The position numbers and the translations under genes are program-made. DNA of 44,606 nt from Betaproteobacteria bacterium (GTDB lineage: Bacteria; Pseudomonadota; Gammaproteobacteria; Burkholderiales; SG8-41): NCBI GenBank assembly GCA_025363575.1, contig JANYDM010000055.1, positions 1-44,606 of the forward strand, given 5' to 3'. Positions 14,923-25,075 of the stretch are shown in pieces; position 1 is the stretch's first letter; each line of letters starts with the position of its first letter. A model generated the notes under the pieces. The model saw only the letters and a list, made by a program, of their open reading frames with translations. It ran no database searches and was not told the origin of the DNA.

Positions 14923-15165
14923 ATGGCCAAGAAAAAGACTTTTCAATTGCAACCGTGGATGAAGGCCATCACGTTCAGCTACACCATACCGATGGGCGCC
15001 CAGGTTTTCCTGCACCGCGGACCGCAGGACAAAACCCCCATGCGCCTGCAGTCTCCCTCCGGCAAGGTCAAGGTCGAGACCAAAGGCCTGGAATCAATTT
15101 ATCTGATGTTCCCGGACGAGGTGGATGCGCGATTAATCATCGGCGAAGTCGCGGGCGAGTACTGA
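14923..15165 (+). CDS. Small conserved hypothetical protein
   Basis: The 80-residue soluble protein has no signal peptide and no recognised motif. Its composition (FQLQPWMKAITFSYTIP, then a run of beta-prone segments such as KVKVETKGLESIYLMF) suggests an all-beta fold. It follows the HNH nuclease by 13 bases and has AAGGT upstream of its ATG, so it is probably co-transcribed. A link with the nuclease is a guess from position only. Confidence 0.6.
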   Translation: MAKKKTFQLQPWMKAITFSYTIPMGAQVFLHRGPQDKTPMRLQSPSGKVKVETKGLESIYLMFPDEVDARLIIGEVAGEY

Positions 15166-15196
15166 GAGTAAACGCCCGCGGTCCTTCTTTCCCGCT

Positions 15197-16771
15197 CTAC
15201 TGGAATGACCCGCCGGGTGCCTTGAATGCGGTGCTCGACGCCGCCGACTGGATGATGATCGCGCTGTCCTCGGGCAGCAGAAAGCCCGCCTGCTCCAACT
15301 CGCGCGCGGCCACGCGGATCTTGTTCACATACTCGTCGCGATTGCGGTAGAGTTCGGCGACCGACGGCCGCGCATCGTTGGCCGCTTCACGGTCAGCCTT
15401 TGTTTTCGCGAACGGTATGTACGCGCCTATCAGCATGCAGGCGCGCGACAGCGGCAGGTTCTGCGCGGTGTGAGTCCCCAGCGGGGCCGCGAGGTCCGGC
15501 AGGCGCACGCCGCCCAGCGAATTGCTGCCGACGTCGCGTTGCGGTCGCTGTATTGTCGCTTTCGGCAGGTGCGCCGGCGCGCGCAGCACGTCCGGCTGCC
15601 CAGTGGCAGGCTCCAGTTGCATCAATCGGTTCGCCGGCGGCTGCGCATTGCTCGCGACCCACTCATTCAGCTTCAGAAACGTCGCACGCGAGACTGGCGC
15701 CCAGTCGAGGTTGGACGGCGCGAGTTTGCAGCCCCGCGCATCGGGCACGCGCACATGCGAGCCGCCCGCAATGTCGTAGACGCGCACGTTGGCCGGAACC
15801 GGTTTGTCTGCGGTACCCTCGGCGCCCGTGCGCGACAGCGATGCGCGCAGCGACAGGTAATCGGATTGCGAATTGATCATGATCATCTTTGGCGGTGTCT
15901 CGCCGCGCGCTTCGACTTTCGCAAGGATTTCGGCAGCAGTGAACGGGCCCTCATTGGTGCCACGATATTCCGGATTGTCGAAGCTCGCGCCCGCGTTGGC
16001 GCTCGATTCCGGTCCCGTGCCTGATTGCATGATCGGCAGCATACCGGCGGCGGACACGAAGATGTGCATGCCGTCGAACAAGCGCTTGCCGTCGACCTGA
16101 TTGAAGCCATTGTACAAAAAAGTCTTGAGAAAACGCCCGGTCTGCGACTTGCCGCTCGCGAGCATGCGCTTCACCGTGCCGCGCAGCGGGTTCGGTGTGC
16201 CCGCGGCATCGACGGTGCCATGCGCGAGAAAATCCGCAAAGTCGCGCACGATTGCAAAGCCGACGCCTTCGACGTAGCGCTTTTTGCCGTCGGCATCAGT
16301 GAATGACGGCAGGTCCGCGCCTTTGCCGAGTTCCCAGTTCACCTCGGCGGAAGTGAAGCCGCGGTCTTCGAGGAAACCGGTTCCCTGCTGAATATTGCCC
16401 GCGAGGTAAGGCTCGTCGCGCGGTGAATTGTAGAGCGCGCGCGAATAGGCGTTGCCGCGGTTGGGTATGTCGACCAGCAGCGTTCCATTGCCCCTGGCGG
16501 GATCCGCCGGCATGAACAGAATGATGTGCGACGAGTACTCGACCTGGCCGCGTGAGTTGCGCGCCGGCTTGTCGATGTCCGGAATAGCTTCCGTCGGGGC
16601 CAACTCTCCGTGTACCCGGCCCTCCCAGATTACGTATTCACCGCTGCGAAACGAGCCGTACGGCTGTTTCGAAGTGATCTCCAGCCTCGTCACTTTCGCG
16701 GCAACCGGCACTATTCCCGTGATCAGCAGCGCAGCCACCACGGCCGCGCATCCCCATGCGTGCTTTATCAT
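15197..16771 (-). CDS. Exported alpha/beta hydrolase domain protein (PF20091-like)
   Basis: The 524-residue product has a signal peptide (ending VPVAA near residue 24). The family-typical segments are VTRLEITSKQPYGSFRSGEYVIWEGRV in shortened form, VDIPNRGN, and the nucleophile region ASGKSQTGRFLKTFLYNGFN, where the Ser in GKSQTG is the likely nucleophile. Later come INSQSDY (acid region) and GGSHVR (histidine). This matches a large family of secreted hydrolases with no settled substrate. It is convergent with the small conserved gene and stands alone. Start at 16771 as the Met before a normal signal peptide. Confidence 0.8.
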   Translation of the reverse strand: MIKHAWGCAAVVAALLITGIVPVAAKVTRLEITSKQPYGSFRSGEYVIWEGRVHGELAPTEAIPDIDKPARNSRGQVEYSSHIILFMPADPARGNGTLLVDIPNRGNAYSRALYNSPRDEPYLAGNIQQGTGFLEDRGFTSAEVNWELGKGADLPSFTDADGKKRYVEGVGFAIVRDFADFLAHGTVDAAGTPNPLRGTVKRMLASGKSQTGRFLKTFLYNGFNQVDGKRLFDGMHIFVSAAGMLPIMQSGTGPESSANAGASFDNPEYRGTNEGPFTAAEILAKVEARGETPPKMIMINSQSDYLSLRASLSRTGAEGTADKPVPANVRVYDIAGGSHVRVPDARGCKLAPSNLDWAPVSRATFLKLNEWVASNAQPPANRLMQLEPATGQPDVLRAPAHLPKATIQRPQRDVGSNSLGGVRLPDLAAPLGTHTAQNLPLSRACMLIGAYIPFAKTKADREAANDARPSVAELYRNRDEYVNKIRVAARELEQAGFLLPEDSAIIIQSAASSTAFKAPGGSFQ

Positions 16772-16945
16772 TGATTTTCTCCCCCGTACCGCACGAATAT
16801 GCAGTCCGGCTATTCTACCCGCTGGTCCGGAGCGTTCGCCAGAAACGAGGCTCGCCGGAATTCAAGGTAGAGAACGATGTCCAATCAGACGTAAAACGGC
16901 AGCGCCGTTGAGTGACGCATCTGCGCGATAAACGAAGGGATTGCA

Positions 16946-17503
16946 ATGGCTCGACAAATGGACTCACAAACGCTTTTCACCCCGCAGGCTCACATCGATC
17001 ATGTGTTGGGCCCGGAGTCGGCCAGGGTCACGCTGCTCGAATACGGCGATTTCGAGTGCCCGTCCTGCCTGCAGGCTTATCACGCTATGAAGCTGCTGCT
17101 CAAACATTTCGGGCAGCGTCTGCGTTTCGCATTTCGCCAGTATCCGCAGCGCGAAGTGCACCCGCATGCCGAACTGGCGGCAGAGGCCGCTGAGGCCGCC
17201 GCCGCCCAGCACAAGTTCTGGCCGATGCACGACCTGCTGTTTGAAAACCAGCTGCATTTAAAGCCGAACAATCTCCGGCAATACGCCGCACAACTCGAGC
17301 TCGACATGCAACGGTACGACTATGAAATGAGCGACCATGTTTACCTGCAGCGCGTGCAGGAACACCTCGCGAGCGGCAATAAAAGCGGCGTTCGCGCCAC
17401 GCCGACTTTCTTCATCAACGGCGTCGTGCAGGATGTGTCCTTCGGGCTCGGGCGGCTTGAGCGCGCGATCGAGTCCGCGCTGGGTGAACACGGCCGCATG
17501 TAG
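16946..17503 (+). CDS. DsbA family thioredoxin-fold protein (CPSC)
   Basis: The 185-residue protein has a thioredoxin fold with the redox motif CPSC (C38, C41) in EYGDFECPSCLQAYHAMK and the cis-Pro loop GVRATPTFFINGVVQ. There is no signal peptide, so it is probably cytoplasmic, like the thioredoxin-domain proteins often coupled to transporters. Unlike the FrnE-like gene in this window, it has both cysteines as normal codons. It is immediately convergent with the MFS gene (stops adjacent). The ATG at 16946 has AAGGGA upstream; the Met at 16958 is an alternative. Confidence 0.85.
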   Translation: MARQMDSQTLFTPQAHIDHVLGPESARVTLLEYGDFECPSCLQAYHAMKLLLKHFGQRLRFAFRQYPQREVHPHAELAAEAAEAAAAQHKFWPMHDLLFENQLHLKPNNLRQYAAQLELDMQRYDYEMSDHVYLQRVQEHLASGNKSGVRATPTFFINGVVQDVSFGLGRLERAIESALGEHGRM

Positions 17504-18745
17504 TTACTTGATCTTCCGCGCGCCCGGCATCAACGATATCAGCAGCACAAGCGCAAGCCCGCCGGCGACCGCCATGGCGGCCATCGCCCCGCGCGGCCCG
17601 AGCGCGGAGGCGAGCAGGCCGATCAACATGCTGCCCGCCGTCGACAGCATCTGGCTCATATTGAACAGCGCCATGGTGCGTCCGCGGTATTCGGCGGATG
17701 AGTACGATTGCACGACGGTATTGACGAGGGCATTCGCGTGCACGTGGCAATAGCCCGCTATAACCATGAGCGAAAGCGACAGCCAGTACCAAGGCGCAAG
17801 CGCGAATGCCACAATCACGACCGCGTAGACCAGCGACGAATCAAGCATCACCCTGCCGCGCACCAGCCGGTGTCCGGCGAGCGTGATAACGCCCGCGCTG
17901 ACGAGCGCGCCTGCGCCCATTGCGGCAAGCATGAGGCCCTGTCCGCCGGCGCCTACACCGAGCAGATCGCGCGCGAACACCGGCAGCAGCGCGGTAAACG
18001 GAAATATCAGCATGGACACCGCTGTCGTGCACAGAATGCCGGTGCGTACGGCTTCGTTGCGCCACGCGAATCTCCAGCCTTCAACGATGCTGTGGGTGAA
18101 AGACTCGCGGCGCTTGTTCGCGGCGTTCGCGTCCGGCGGCAAGGAGCGCAGTTTCAACGCAACGGCGGCCGCGATAAACATGAACGCAGCCTGCACGGCG
18201 AACGCGCCGCCGGTGTCCGCCACGGCGATGATCGCGCCCGCGAGCGCGGGGCCGAGCAGGCGCGCGCCGTTATAAACCAGCGAAGTCAGGCCGATCGCGT
18301 TGGTCAGGTATTCCAGCGGCACCGTGTCCGAGACCAGCGACGTGCGCGCCGGCTGCTGTATCACCTGCATCATCCCTGCGAGCACGGCCGCCACGTAGAC
18401 ATGCCATGGCTCGATCAGCCGCGCGTATATCAGCAGTGCAAGCGCGGCGAAAACCACGCCATTCATGGCCTGAGACAGCAGCAGCAGGATCTTGCGCGAG
18501 TAGCGATCGGCAGCGCTGCCCGCAAACGGCGCAAAGAACAGCAGGGGAATGACCTGGATGCCGCGCACCAGCCCGAGCTGGACCACCGAATCCGTCAGCT
18601 GATAAATAAGCCAGCCGCGGCTCAGCTCGTCCATCCATGTGCCGAGATTGCCGAACATCTGGCAGCCCGTGACGAAGCGGAACTCGCGGTAATGCAGGGC
18701 CTTGAACGCGCGATGATTGCGAATAACGTCAAACACAGAACTCAT
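17504..18745 (-). CDS. MFS transporter (MFS_3/enterobactin-exporter-like)
   Basis: The 413-residue protein has twelve predicted membrane segments. The N-terminus (HRAFKALHYREFRFVTGCQMFGNLGTWMD) and the motif-A loop FAGSAADRYSRKILLL match the MFS_3 group, which includes EntS-type exporters. Further typical segments are QQPARTSLVSDTVP and ALVNTVVQSYSSAEYRGRTM. It probably exports a small molecule, substrate unknown. The gene lies 30 bases after the stop-distal end of the SDR gene at 18776, both on the minus strand, with the SDR upstream, so the pair may be co-transcribed. Confidence 0.88.
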   Translation of the reverse strand: MSSVFDVIRNHRAFKALHYREFRFVTGCQMFGNLGTWMDELSRGWLIYQLTDSVVQLGLVRGIQVIPLLFFAPFAGSAADRYSRKILLLLSQAMNGVVFAALALLIYARLIEPWHVYVAAVLAGMMQVIQQPARTSLVSDTVPLEYLTNAIGLTSLVYNGARLLGPALAGAIIAVADTGGAFAVQAAFMFIAAAVALKLRSLPPDANAANKRRESFTHSIVEGWRFAWRNEAVRTGILCTTAVSMLIFPFTALLPVFARDLLGVGAGGQGLMLAAMGAGALVSAGVITLAGHRLVRGRVMLDSSLVYAVVIVAFALAPWYWLSLSLMVIAGYCHVHANALVNTVVQSYSSAEYRGRTMALFNMSQMLSTAGSMLIGLLASALGPRGAMAAMAVAGGLALVLLISLMPGARKIK

Positions 18746-18775
18746 GGCCCCGATTGTATCGGGTTGGGTGAAGCC

Positions 18776-19591
18776 CTACGCCGGCGCGTGCCACCCGGCA
18801 TCCGCCCACAGCTCGCCGCTCACTGCCGAGTTGGAGAGCATGAAGCAGATTGCATCCGCGATCTCGTCCGGGCGTATCAACCGGCCCAGCTGGGTGAACG
18901 GCAATATATTCTTGTTGATGTAGTCTTCACCGAGCGCGCGCACCATGGGCGTGTCGGTGAAGCCGGGATGTATCAGCCCGCAGCGCACGCCGTAGAAGAC
19001 CGCCTCTTTCATGATGGTTGCCGCCGCGCCTTCGAGCCCGGCCTTGGTGCTCGCGTACGAAATCTGGCCGCGATTGCCCTGCGAGGACACCGAGCCGATG
19101 AACACGATAGAGCCTTGCATGCCTTCCGAAGGCTGCCATTTTTTGAGCCCGCGCGCGGCGCGGTGTTCGGCGATGCGGCCTATCATCTCGAGCGCCCAGT
19201 ACACCGGCGCCGTGAGGTTGACGTCGAGCACCTGTTTGAAGAGCTCGACCGGGTAGATGCGCGCCTTGCCGCTGGTCTTGTCGATGCGCACCGCGAGTTC
19301 GTCCCGCGTGATGCCGGCCGCAGGTACGCACATCGTGATGGCCTCGAAACGGCTGCTCATCGTGTCGAAAACCGATTTGCGAAAAGCCTCGTCGGTCGTG
19401 TTTCCCCTGAATGGATAAGCGACGATGCGGCCTGCCTCCGCGTTAACGTCGCTGGCGACGGTATCGATGTTTTCACCCATGTCCACGAGCGCAATCGCGC
19501 GTATGTTGCGGCGCGCCAGCTGGCCTGCCACGGCGCGCCCGATGCCGCTCGCCGCGCCGGTAATTACTGCAACTTTTCCTGAGATTTCCAT
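18776..19591 (-). CDS. SDR family NAD(P)-dependent oxidoreductase
   Basis: The 271-residue enzyme is a classical SDR. The nucleotide-binding motif TGAASGIG is at residues 11-18, the catalytic serine lies in FIGSVSS (about 167-170), and Y179 and K183 form YASTK. The Rossmann fold is complete and a C-terminal substrate loop (LIHPGFTDTPMVRAL) is present. It reduces or oxidises a carbonyl/alcohol using NAD(P). It sits 30 bases upstream of the MFS gene and is divergent from the aldehyde dehydrogenase, with a 176-base intergenic region between them that should hold both promoters. Confidence 0.9.
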   Translation of the reverse strand: MEISGKVAVITGAASGIGRAVAGQLARRNIRAIALVDMGENIDTVASDVNAEAGRIVAYPFRGNTTDEAFRKSVFDTMSSRFEAITMCVPAAGITRDELAVRIDKTSGKARIYPVELFKQVLDVNLTAPVYWALEMIGRIAEHRAARGLKKWQPSEGMQGSIVFIGSVSSQGNRGQISYASTKAGLEGAAATIMKEAVFYGVRCGLIHPGFTDTPMVRALGEDYINKNILPFTQLGRLIRPDEIADAICFMLSNSAVSGELWADAGWHAPA

Positions 19592-19767
19592 AGGGTTCCT
19601 TTGAGTTCCGCGCCCCGGGTTTGATACGCCCGGGAGTGCGCTGGCGTGATAATGTGCAATGCAGCATGATACGCGAGACTCTGGAAAACTTCGTGGTCCA
19701 AGCGTCGCTCCGTGCCAGTTAGAATAGCGCCCTCGTCTTTACCCTCAACTCGAACCGGTCATCTTCC

Positions 19768-21201
19768 ATGTATCCAAATACGTTGCTCTACATCGACGGG
19801 CAATGGTGCCCGGCCGCTGCCGGCCGCACGCTGCCGGTCGTCAATCCCGCCAACCATCAGGAAATCGGCACGGTTGCGTACGCTGAACGCGCCGATCTCG
19901 ACCGTGCGCTCGAGGCCGCGGAAAAAGGTTTCAAAGCCTGGCGCAAGGTAGCGGCTTTCGAGCGCTGCAAGGTCATGCGCAAGGCCGCGGATATCCTGCG
20001 CGAGCGCGCGGACAAAATCGCCGCCTGCATGACGTTCGAGCAAGGCAAGCCGCTGGCAGAAGCGAAACAGGAAACGCTGGCCGGCGCCGACGTGATCGAC
20101 TGGATGGCGGAAGAAGGCAAGCGCGCCTATGGCCGCGTGATTCCCGCGCGCGCCGAAGGCGTCTATCAGCTGGTGGTGAAAGAGCCGGTCGGCCCCGTGG
20201 CCGCGTTCACGCCGTGGAACTTTCCGATCAACCAGGCGGTGCGCAAGCTGTCGGCGGCGCTCGCCACCGGCTGCTCCGTGATACTCAAGGCGCCCGAAGA
20301 AACACCGGCGTCGCCGGCCGAGCTCGTGCGCGCGTTCGCTGATGCAGGCGTGCCCGCCGGCGTGATCAACCTCGTGTACGGCAGCCCGGCGGAAATCTCG
20401 GGCTACCTGATTCCGCACCCGGCGATCCGCAAGATTACGTTTACCGGCTCGACGCCGGTCGGCAAGCAGCTCGCGGCGCTCGCCGGCCAGCACATGAAGC
20501 GCGTGACGATGGAGTTGGGCGGGCACGCGCCGGTGATCGTGTTCGACGACGCCGACATCGACATGGCGGCAAAGACGATGACCTTCATGAAAGCGCGCAA
20601 CGCCGGACAGGTGTGCGTATCGCCGACGCGGTTTCTGGTGCAGGAGGGTGTTTACAAAAAATTTGTCGAAAAATTTGTCGAGGGCATGAAGGCGGTCAAA
20701 GTCGGCGACGGATTCGACAAGGATACGAAGATGGCGACGCTCGCCAATCCGCGCCGGCAGGCCGCGATGGTCGAGCACGTCGAAGACGCGAAAAAGCGCG
20801 GCGGCAAAGTGCGGACCGGCGGCTACCCAATCGGCGAAAAAGGCAACTTCTTCGAACCGACGGTCGTCACCGAGCTTGGGACAGACGCGATGGCGATGAA
20901 CACCGAGCCCTTCGGCCCGCTCGCGATCATCAATCCGTTCAAGACGTTCGACGACGCGGTCACCGAAGCGAACAGATTGCCCTATGGCCTTGCTGCGTAC
21001 GCGTGGACCAAATCAACCAAGACCGCGACCGCTATTGCGGCCCAGGTCGAAACAGGAATGATGACGATCAACCATCTCGGACTGGCGCTGCCCGAAGTAC
21101 CGTTCGGTGGCGTCAAGGATTCGGGTTACGGATCGGAAGGCGGATCGGAAGCGCTCGAGGCTTATCTGGTATCGAAGTTCGTGACGCAGGCCGGGGTGTA
21201 G
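19768..21201 (+). CDS. NAD(P)-dependent aldehyde dehydrogenase, succinate-semialdehyde type
   Basis: The 477-residue protein has all ALDH features: [14 protein letters not shown] (cofactor site), the GSTPVGKQ turn, the general base Glu in [12 protein letters not shown] (about residue 250) and the catalytic Cys in [11 protein letters not shown] (about residue 284). [12 protein letters not shown] and the C-terminal [15 protein letters not shown] are also standard. The overall pattern resembles the succinate/glutarate-semialdehyde group, but substrate specificity is not proved. The carboxylesterase gene starts five bases after its stop, so they are likely co-transcribed with the Bug gene behind them. 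Confidence 0.9.
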   Translation: MYPNTLLYIDGQWCPAAAGRTLPVVNPANHQEIGTVAYAERADLDRALEAAEKGFKAWRKVAAFERCKVMRKAADILRERADKIAACMTFEQGKPLAEAKQETLAGADVIDWMAEEGKRAYGRVIPARAEGVYQLVVKEPVGPVAAFTPWNFPINQAVRKLSAALATGCSVILKAPEETPASPAELVRAFADAGVPAGVINLVYGSPAEISGYLIPHPAIRKITFTGSTPVGKQLAALAGQHMKRVTMELGGHAPVIVFDDADIDMAAKTMTFMKARNAGQVCVSPTRFLVQEGVYKKFVEKFVEGMKAVKVGDGFDKDTKMATLANPRRQAAMVEHVEDAKKRGGKVRTGGYPIGEKGNFFEPTVVTELGTDAMAMNTEPFGPLAIINPFKTFDDAVTEANRLPYGLAAYAWTKSTKTATAIAAQVETGMMTINHLGLALPEVPFGGVKDSGYGSEGGSEALEAYLVSKFVTQAGV

Positions 21202-21206
21202 CTCGC

Positions 21207-22790
21207 ATGAAGAGAGCGCTTTTCGCATTAGCGCTGCTACCCATCGTCAGCTGCGCGGCGGACACGCCGGTGAAGTCATGCACAGCGAGCGGCGCGGACG
21301 TCATCTGCACCGCACAGGGCGCGGTTCGTGGCGTGATCGAAAACGATCTTCTTGTAGTCAGGGGCCTGCCCTACGCGCAACCGCCGGTCGGGAATCTGCG
21401 CTGGAAGCCGCCGGTCGCTCCGTCGGCGTGGAACGGGGTGCGCGATGGCGGGGGCTTCGGCGCGATCTGTCCGCAGATCGTTTCGAACAAAGTTGTCGGC
21501 GACGAGGACTGCCTCAGCCTGAACGTCTGGCGCTCCCGCACGCTGCCTGCGCAGCCGTTGCCGGTGATGGTGTTTCTCACCGGTGGCGGAAATCATGGTC
21601 TGTCGGGTGTCGGCACTTCGAACTTTGGCGGCTTCAAATACGACGGCGGCGCGCTTGTTCCCGAGGGGGTCGTTTTCGTGAGTTTCAACATCAGGCTTGG
21701 CGTGCTTGGATTTCTTGCGCATCCCGCGCTCGATGCCGAGCGGCCCGAGCATGTGTCCGGCAACTACGGCAGTCTCGACCAGATTGCGATGCTTAAGTGG
21801 TTGAGGCAAAACATCGCGGCATTCGGCGGCGATCCGCAGCGGATTACGCTGTTCGGCACGTCGGCCGGCGGCGGCAATATCTGCGCGCTGATCAGCTCGC
21901 CTCTCGCGAGAGGACTTATTCACGCGGCTGCCATGCAAAGCAGCGTGCCAACCGGGTGCGAGATACAGACGCTGGCTGAAATGCAGAGCCAGACGGGCCG
22001 GCGCGTTATCAAGGCGGCAGGCTGCGATGCAGTGGCCGATATCGCAGCCTGCCTGCGCGGCAAGAGTGTGACGGAGATCGTGTCCGCCGTCCCGGCAGTG
22101 ACCGACGTGCTGCCTCGCACCTACGGGCCGAACATGGATGGCGTCGTCTTCCCGGACCAGCCGATCAAAATAATTGCGCGGCAGGCGCATGCGGCAATGC
22201 CAATCATAATCGGCAACACCGCGGATGAAACGACGGGATGGGCCCAGGCCGGCCCGCCAATTATCGACGCAGCTACCTACCCCGCGCAGATCGAAAGAAC
22301 ATTCGGCGCCGCCGCGCGCGACCGCATTCTCGCCGCCTATCCGGTGGCTGACTATCCAACGCCGCTAAAGGCTTTTATCCAGCTCACAACTGACGCCCAG
22401 TTCACCTGTACCAGCCGCCGCGTCGCACGCGTTTTTTCGGCAGCGCAGAAAGAGCCGGTCTACCGCTACTTGTTTACGCACACGATGGAAAACGATCTGC
22501 AGCTCAAAGCGGTTGCCTCGAACCACACCATGGAACACGCATTTCTGTTCCCGATTGCTGGCAAATACAAGCCGCTGGAGTCTGACCTTACGGTGCAGAA
22601 ATACATGGTTGGTTACTGGACGCGCTTCGCAAAAACCGGTAATCCCGGCAGCGCGCGCGATCCGCAATGGCCGGTCGCGGCGGGCGACGCGTATCTGGAG
22701 ATCAGCGCCTACCCGAAGATCAAGCGCGGGCCGGATGCATCAAAGTGTAATTTCTGGGATGCGTTGGCGGTGCAATGGCCGCACTTGTAG
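21207..22790 (+). CDS. Exported type-B carboxylesterase
   Basis: The 527-residue product starts with a lipoprotein-like or Sec signal (LALLPIVSCAAD; the Cys near residue 16 could be lipidated). Type-B carboxylesterase hallmarks are RGLPYAQPPVGNLRW, the EDCLSLNVW motif and the nucleophile S219 in FGTSAGGGN. The oxyanion segment FLTGGGNHG and the late SNHTMEHAFLF region with the catalytic His follow. It hydrolyses carboxylic esters in the periplasm or at the cell surface. The start at 21207 is chosen for the signal peptide. It overlaps the Bug gene by 16 bases, indicating coupling. Confidence 0.88.
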   Translation: MKRALFALALLPIVSCAADTPVKSCTASGADVICTAQGAVRGVIENDLLVVRGLPYAQPPVGNLRWKPPVAPSAWNGVRDGGGFGAICPQIVSNKVVGDEDCLSLNVWRSRTLPAQPLPVMVFLTGGGNHGLSGVGTSNFGGFKYDGGALVPEGVVFVSFNIRLGVLGFLAHPALDAERPEHVSGNYGSLDQIAMLKWLRQNIAAFGGDPQRITLFGTSAGGGNICALISSPLARGLIHAAAMQSSVPTGCEIQTLAEMQSQTGRRVIKAAGCDAVADIAACLRGKSVTEIVSAVPAVTDVLPRTYGPNMDGVVFPDQPIKIIARQAHAAMPIIIGNTADETTGWAQAGPPIIDAATYPAQIERTFGAAARDRILAAYPVADYPTPLKAFIQLTTDAQFTCTSRRVARVFSAAQKEPVYRYLFTHTMENDLQLKAVASNHTMEHAFLFPIAGKYKPLESDLTVQKYMVGYWTRFAKTGNPGSARDPQWPVAAGDAYLEISAYPKIKRGPDASKCNFWDALAVQWPHL

Positions 22791-23788
22791 CGAAATTGCG
22801 CCGTCTGATTCCTCGCATAGCAATTCAATTGAAAGCCGTTATTGTTACGGCGTTCGCCGCTGTGTTGTGCGCGGTTCCCGCGCAAGCTCAGCAGTATCCG
22901 TCGAAGCCGGTGCGCGTGATCGTTCCCTATACACCAGGCGGCGGCGTGGACATCATGGGGCGCCTCGCGGCGCAGAAATACAGCGAGCGCTTCGGCGTGC
23001 AGTTCATCGTCGACAATCGTTCCGGCGGCGGCACGGTGATCGGCACTGAAGCAGTAGCTCGCGCGGCGCCGGACGGCTACACGCTGCTCTTCACCAATCC
23101 TGCGCTGTCGGCGAGCCCGACGCTGAACGACAAGCTGTCGTTCGATCCGGTGCAGAGCTTCGCGCCGATCGGGCATTTTGCGTCCTCGTACAACGTGCTC
23201 GTCGTGCATCCGTCGGTGCCGGTGAAGTCTCTGAAGGAGCTCGTGGCACTCGCGAAGTCGAAACCCGGCCAGCTCAACTATGCATCGGCCGGCAACGGCA
23301 GCGCGATTCATCTCGCGATGGAAATATTCGAAAGCGCAGCGGGCATACAGCTCGCGCATATTCCTTATAAGGGCGCGGCGCCCGCGCTGACCGACGTGCT
23401 GGGCGGGCAGGTAACGATCATGTTCAGCACCGCGCCGCCGTCGGTCGACTTCATACACGCCGGCCGGCTCAGAGCGCTTGGCGTCAGCAGCGCGAAGCGG
23501 CTGCCCGTGCTGGCGAACGTGCCGACGATTGCTGAAAGCGGATATCCGGGTTTCGAAGTGAACAACTGGCTCGGCCTTGTGGCGCCGGCACAGACGCCGC
23601 CGGAAATCATTGCGCGCCTGAACAACGAAATGAACGCGATGCTCGCGCTGCCTGAGGTGAGGGAGCGCATCGCCGCGCTCGGCAACGATCCCGCCGGCGG
23701 CACGCCCGCGCAGATGGGCGATCGCATCAAAAAAGAAGTCGTCGAACTGAAAAAAGTATTTGCCGCGTCAAAAACGAAGATGCGCTGA
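22775..23788 (+). CDS. Tripartite tricarboxylate transporter solute-binding protein (Bug family)
   Basis: The 337-residue protein has a signal peptide (ending PAQA) and the Bug/TctC pattern: YPSKPVRVIVPYTPGGGVDIMGR, VDNRSGGGTVIGTEAVARAAPDGYTLL, LNYASAGNGSAIHLAMEIF and HIPYKGAAPALTDVLGGQV. These periplasmic proteins bind small carboxylates and hand them to TctA/TctB permeases. No permease genes are nearby, as is usual for the many orphan Bug proteins. Overlap with the esterase gene suggests that it binds an ester-derived acid, which is inference. Confidence 0.92.
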   Translation: MAALVAKLRRLIPRIAIQLKAVIVTAFAAVLCAVPAQAQQYPSKPVRVIVPYTPGGGVDIMGRLAAQKYSERFGVQFIVDNRSGGGTVIGTEAVARAAPDGYTLLFTNPALSASPTLNDKLSFDPVQSFAPIGHFASSYNVLVVHPSVPVKSLKELVALAKSKPGQLNYASAGNGSAIHLAMEIFESAAGIQLAHIPYKGAAPALTDVLGGQVTIMFSTAPPSVDFIHAGRLRALGVSSAKRLPVLANVPTIAESGYPGFEVNNWLGLVAPAQTPPEIIARLNNEMNAMLALPEVRERIAALGNDPAGGTPAQMGDRIKKEVVELKKVFAASKTKMR

Positions 23789-23870
23789 TGGAAAAACGGT
23801 GCGGCATGCAACCCGCCGACCGGTATTTGTCCAAGCGCGGCGACTAGACGTCGCGCGACGATTCTTCATG

Positions 23871-24929
23871 TCATCTGGCCAGATGTTTGTCAAAGAACCG
23901 CGCGATTTCTTCGAACGCTTCCTTTGATTCGGGCGCGGTGTGGTCGCGATACCAGCCGCCATGGGCCATGCCTTCGTGCACGTAGAGAACGGCTTCGACG
24001 CCGGCCTGGCGCAGCTTGCGATGCACGCGTACGGTATTGCTTAACAGAAGATCGCGCGTGCCCGTATTGAGGATGGCGGGTGGAAAGCCGCGCATGTCGC
24101 CGTAGACGGGTGAAAGCAGCGGATCTTTGAGGTCGTGACCGTTCGCGTACATGCCTGCGCGCACGTCGCAGCTGGCACCGTACGCGATCAGCACGTTGTC
24201 GACCATTGCATTGGTCTGAAACGAATCTCCCGCACCGGTCAGGTCCGCCATCGGCGTGCCTGGCGCGATCGCGCCAGGGAGCGGCAGGTTGTCTATTTTC
24301 GCCTTGAGCACCATTGAGAGCGTGAGTCCGCCGCCCGCCGACGAACCGATTACGCCGATGTTTTTCGCGGGCGCCATCTTCTGTACGGCCTTCCATACGG
24401 TGATCACGTCGTCGAGCGCTGCGGGATACGGATGATCGGGCGCCATGCGGTAATCGACCGACAACACTTTGAATCCGCCGAAGCCTGCCATCATGGCGGC
24501 TTCCGTCGTGCCCGATTCGCCGGGGCCATTCACGTAGCAGCCGCCGTGAATGTGGACGAGCAGGCGGTGCGCGTTCCGCGGAGGAATAACGGCAGGCGTA
24601 AGCATGAACGCTTTGACGCCATCGATCGTCATCGGCTCGATCTTCACTTTCAGCGCTTCACGCATCGCGGGCAGGCTGCGCTCCGCGGCTTCCGCAGTCT
24701 TCGCTACCTGCGCTTTCCATTCCTCTTTTGTTTTCGGGATTACGTTCCAAGTCGGGCTGATCGGAGCACCGATGATCTTTTGCATCTGCGGGCTTACGGT
24801 TGTCGGGGCGGGCAGCACGCGCGCGGGGATTTCGCGGGCGTCCGGCGTCGATTGCGCTCCGGCCATGAAAGGGAGCGCTGCACACGCGATGGCGCAAACC
24901 GGCACCAAAAAGCGATCGAAACTACTCAT
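23871..24929 (-). CDS. Exported alpha/beta hydrolase, HSL/acetyl-esterase type
   Basis: The start at 24929 (MSSFDRFLVPV) has GGGGG upstream and gives a signal peptide ending AGA near residue 26; longer starts exist but bury this signal. The 352-residue protein has the HSL-family oxyanion motif VHIHGGCYV and the nucleophile elbow IGSSAGGG. The acid is in the LNTGTRDLLL region and the catalytic histidine in EGMAHGGW. Such enzymes cleave short-chain esters. It is convergent with the Bug gene. Substrate unknown. Confidence 0.87.
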   Translation of the reverse strand: MSSFDRFLVPVCAIACAALPFMAGAQSTPDAREIPARVLPAPTTVSPQMQKIIGAPISPTWNVIPKTKEEWKAQVAKTAEAAERSLPAMREALKVKIEPMTIDGVKAFMLTPAVIPPRNAHRLLVHIHGGCYVNGPGESGTTEAAMMAGFGGFKVLSVDYRMAPDHPYPAALDDVITVWKAVQKMAPAKNIGVIGSSAGGGLTLSMVLKAKIDNLPLPGAIAPGTPMADLTGAGDSFQTNAMVDNVLIAYGASCDVRAGMYANGHDLKDPLLSPVYGDMRGFPPAILNTGTRDLLLSNTVRVHRKLRQAGVEAVLYVHEGMAHGGWYRDHTAPESKEAFEEIARFFDKHLAR

Positions 24930-25075
24930 GCCGCCCCCATATTTTTGTGAACGCGTATCGATCATACAGCTTACTGAAACCAGGTTATCGCGACGAAATA
25001 AAACCCCTTGGGTGAGAGAACGCAATACTCGTCCCCGCTTATCGCGCTTTACCGTTGCCGCTCACGGCGGGAAAT

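Noticed and set aside
16946..17503. Sec in the CPSC DsbA-like gene
   Set aside because: Both active-site positions are ordinary Cys codons and the frame has no internal TGA.
17708..19582. Long plus-strand open frame of about 620 codons
   Set aside because: It is antisense to the MFS and SDR genes, has the Arg/His-rich composition typical of reverse frames in GC-rich DNA, and shows no domain.
20613..21206. N-terminal extension of the carboxylesterase frame
   Set aside because: It overlaps the aldehyde dehydrogenase in another frame, and the esterase signal peptide clearly begins at 21207.
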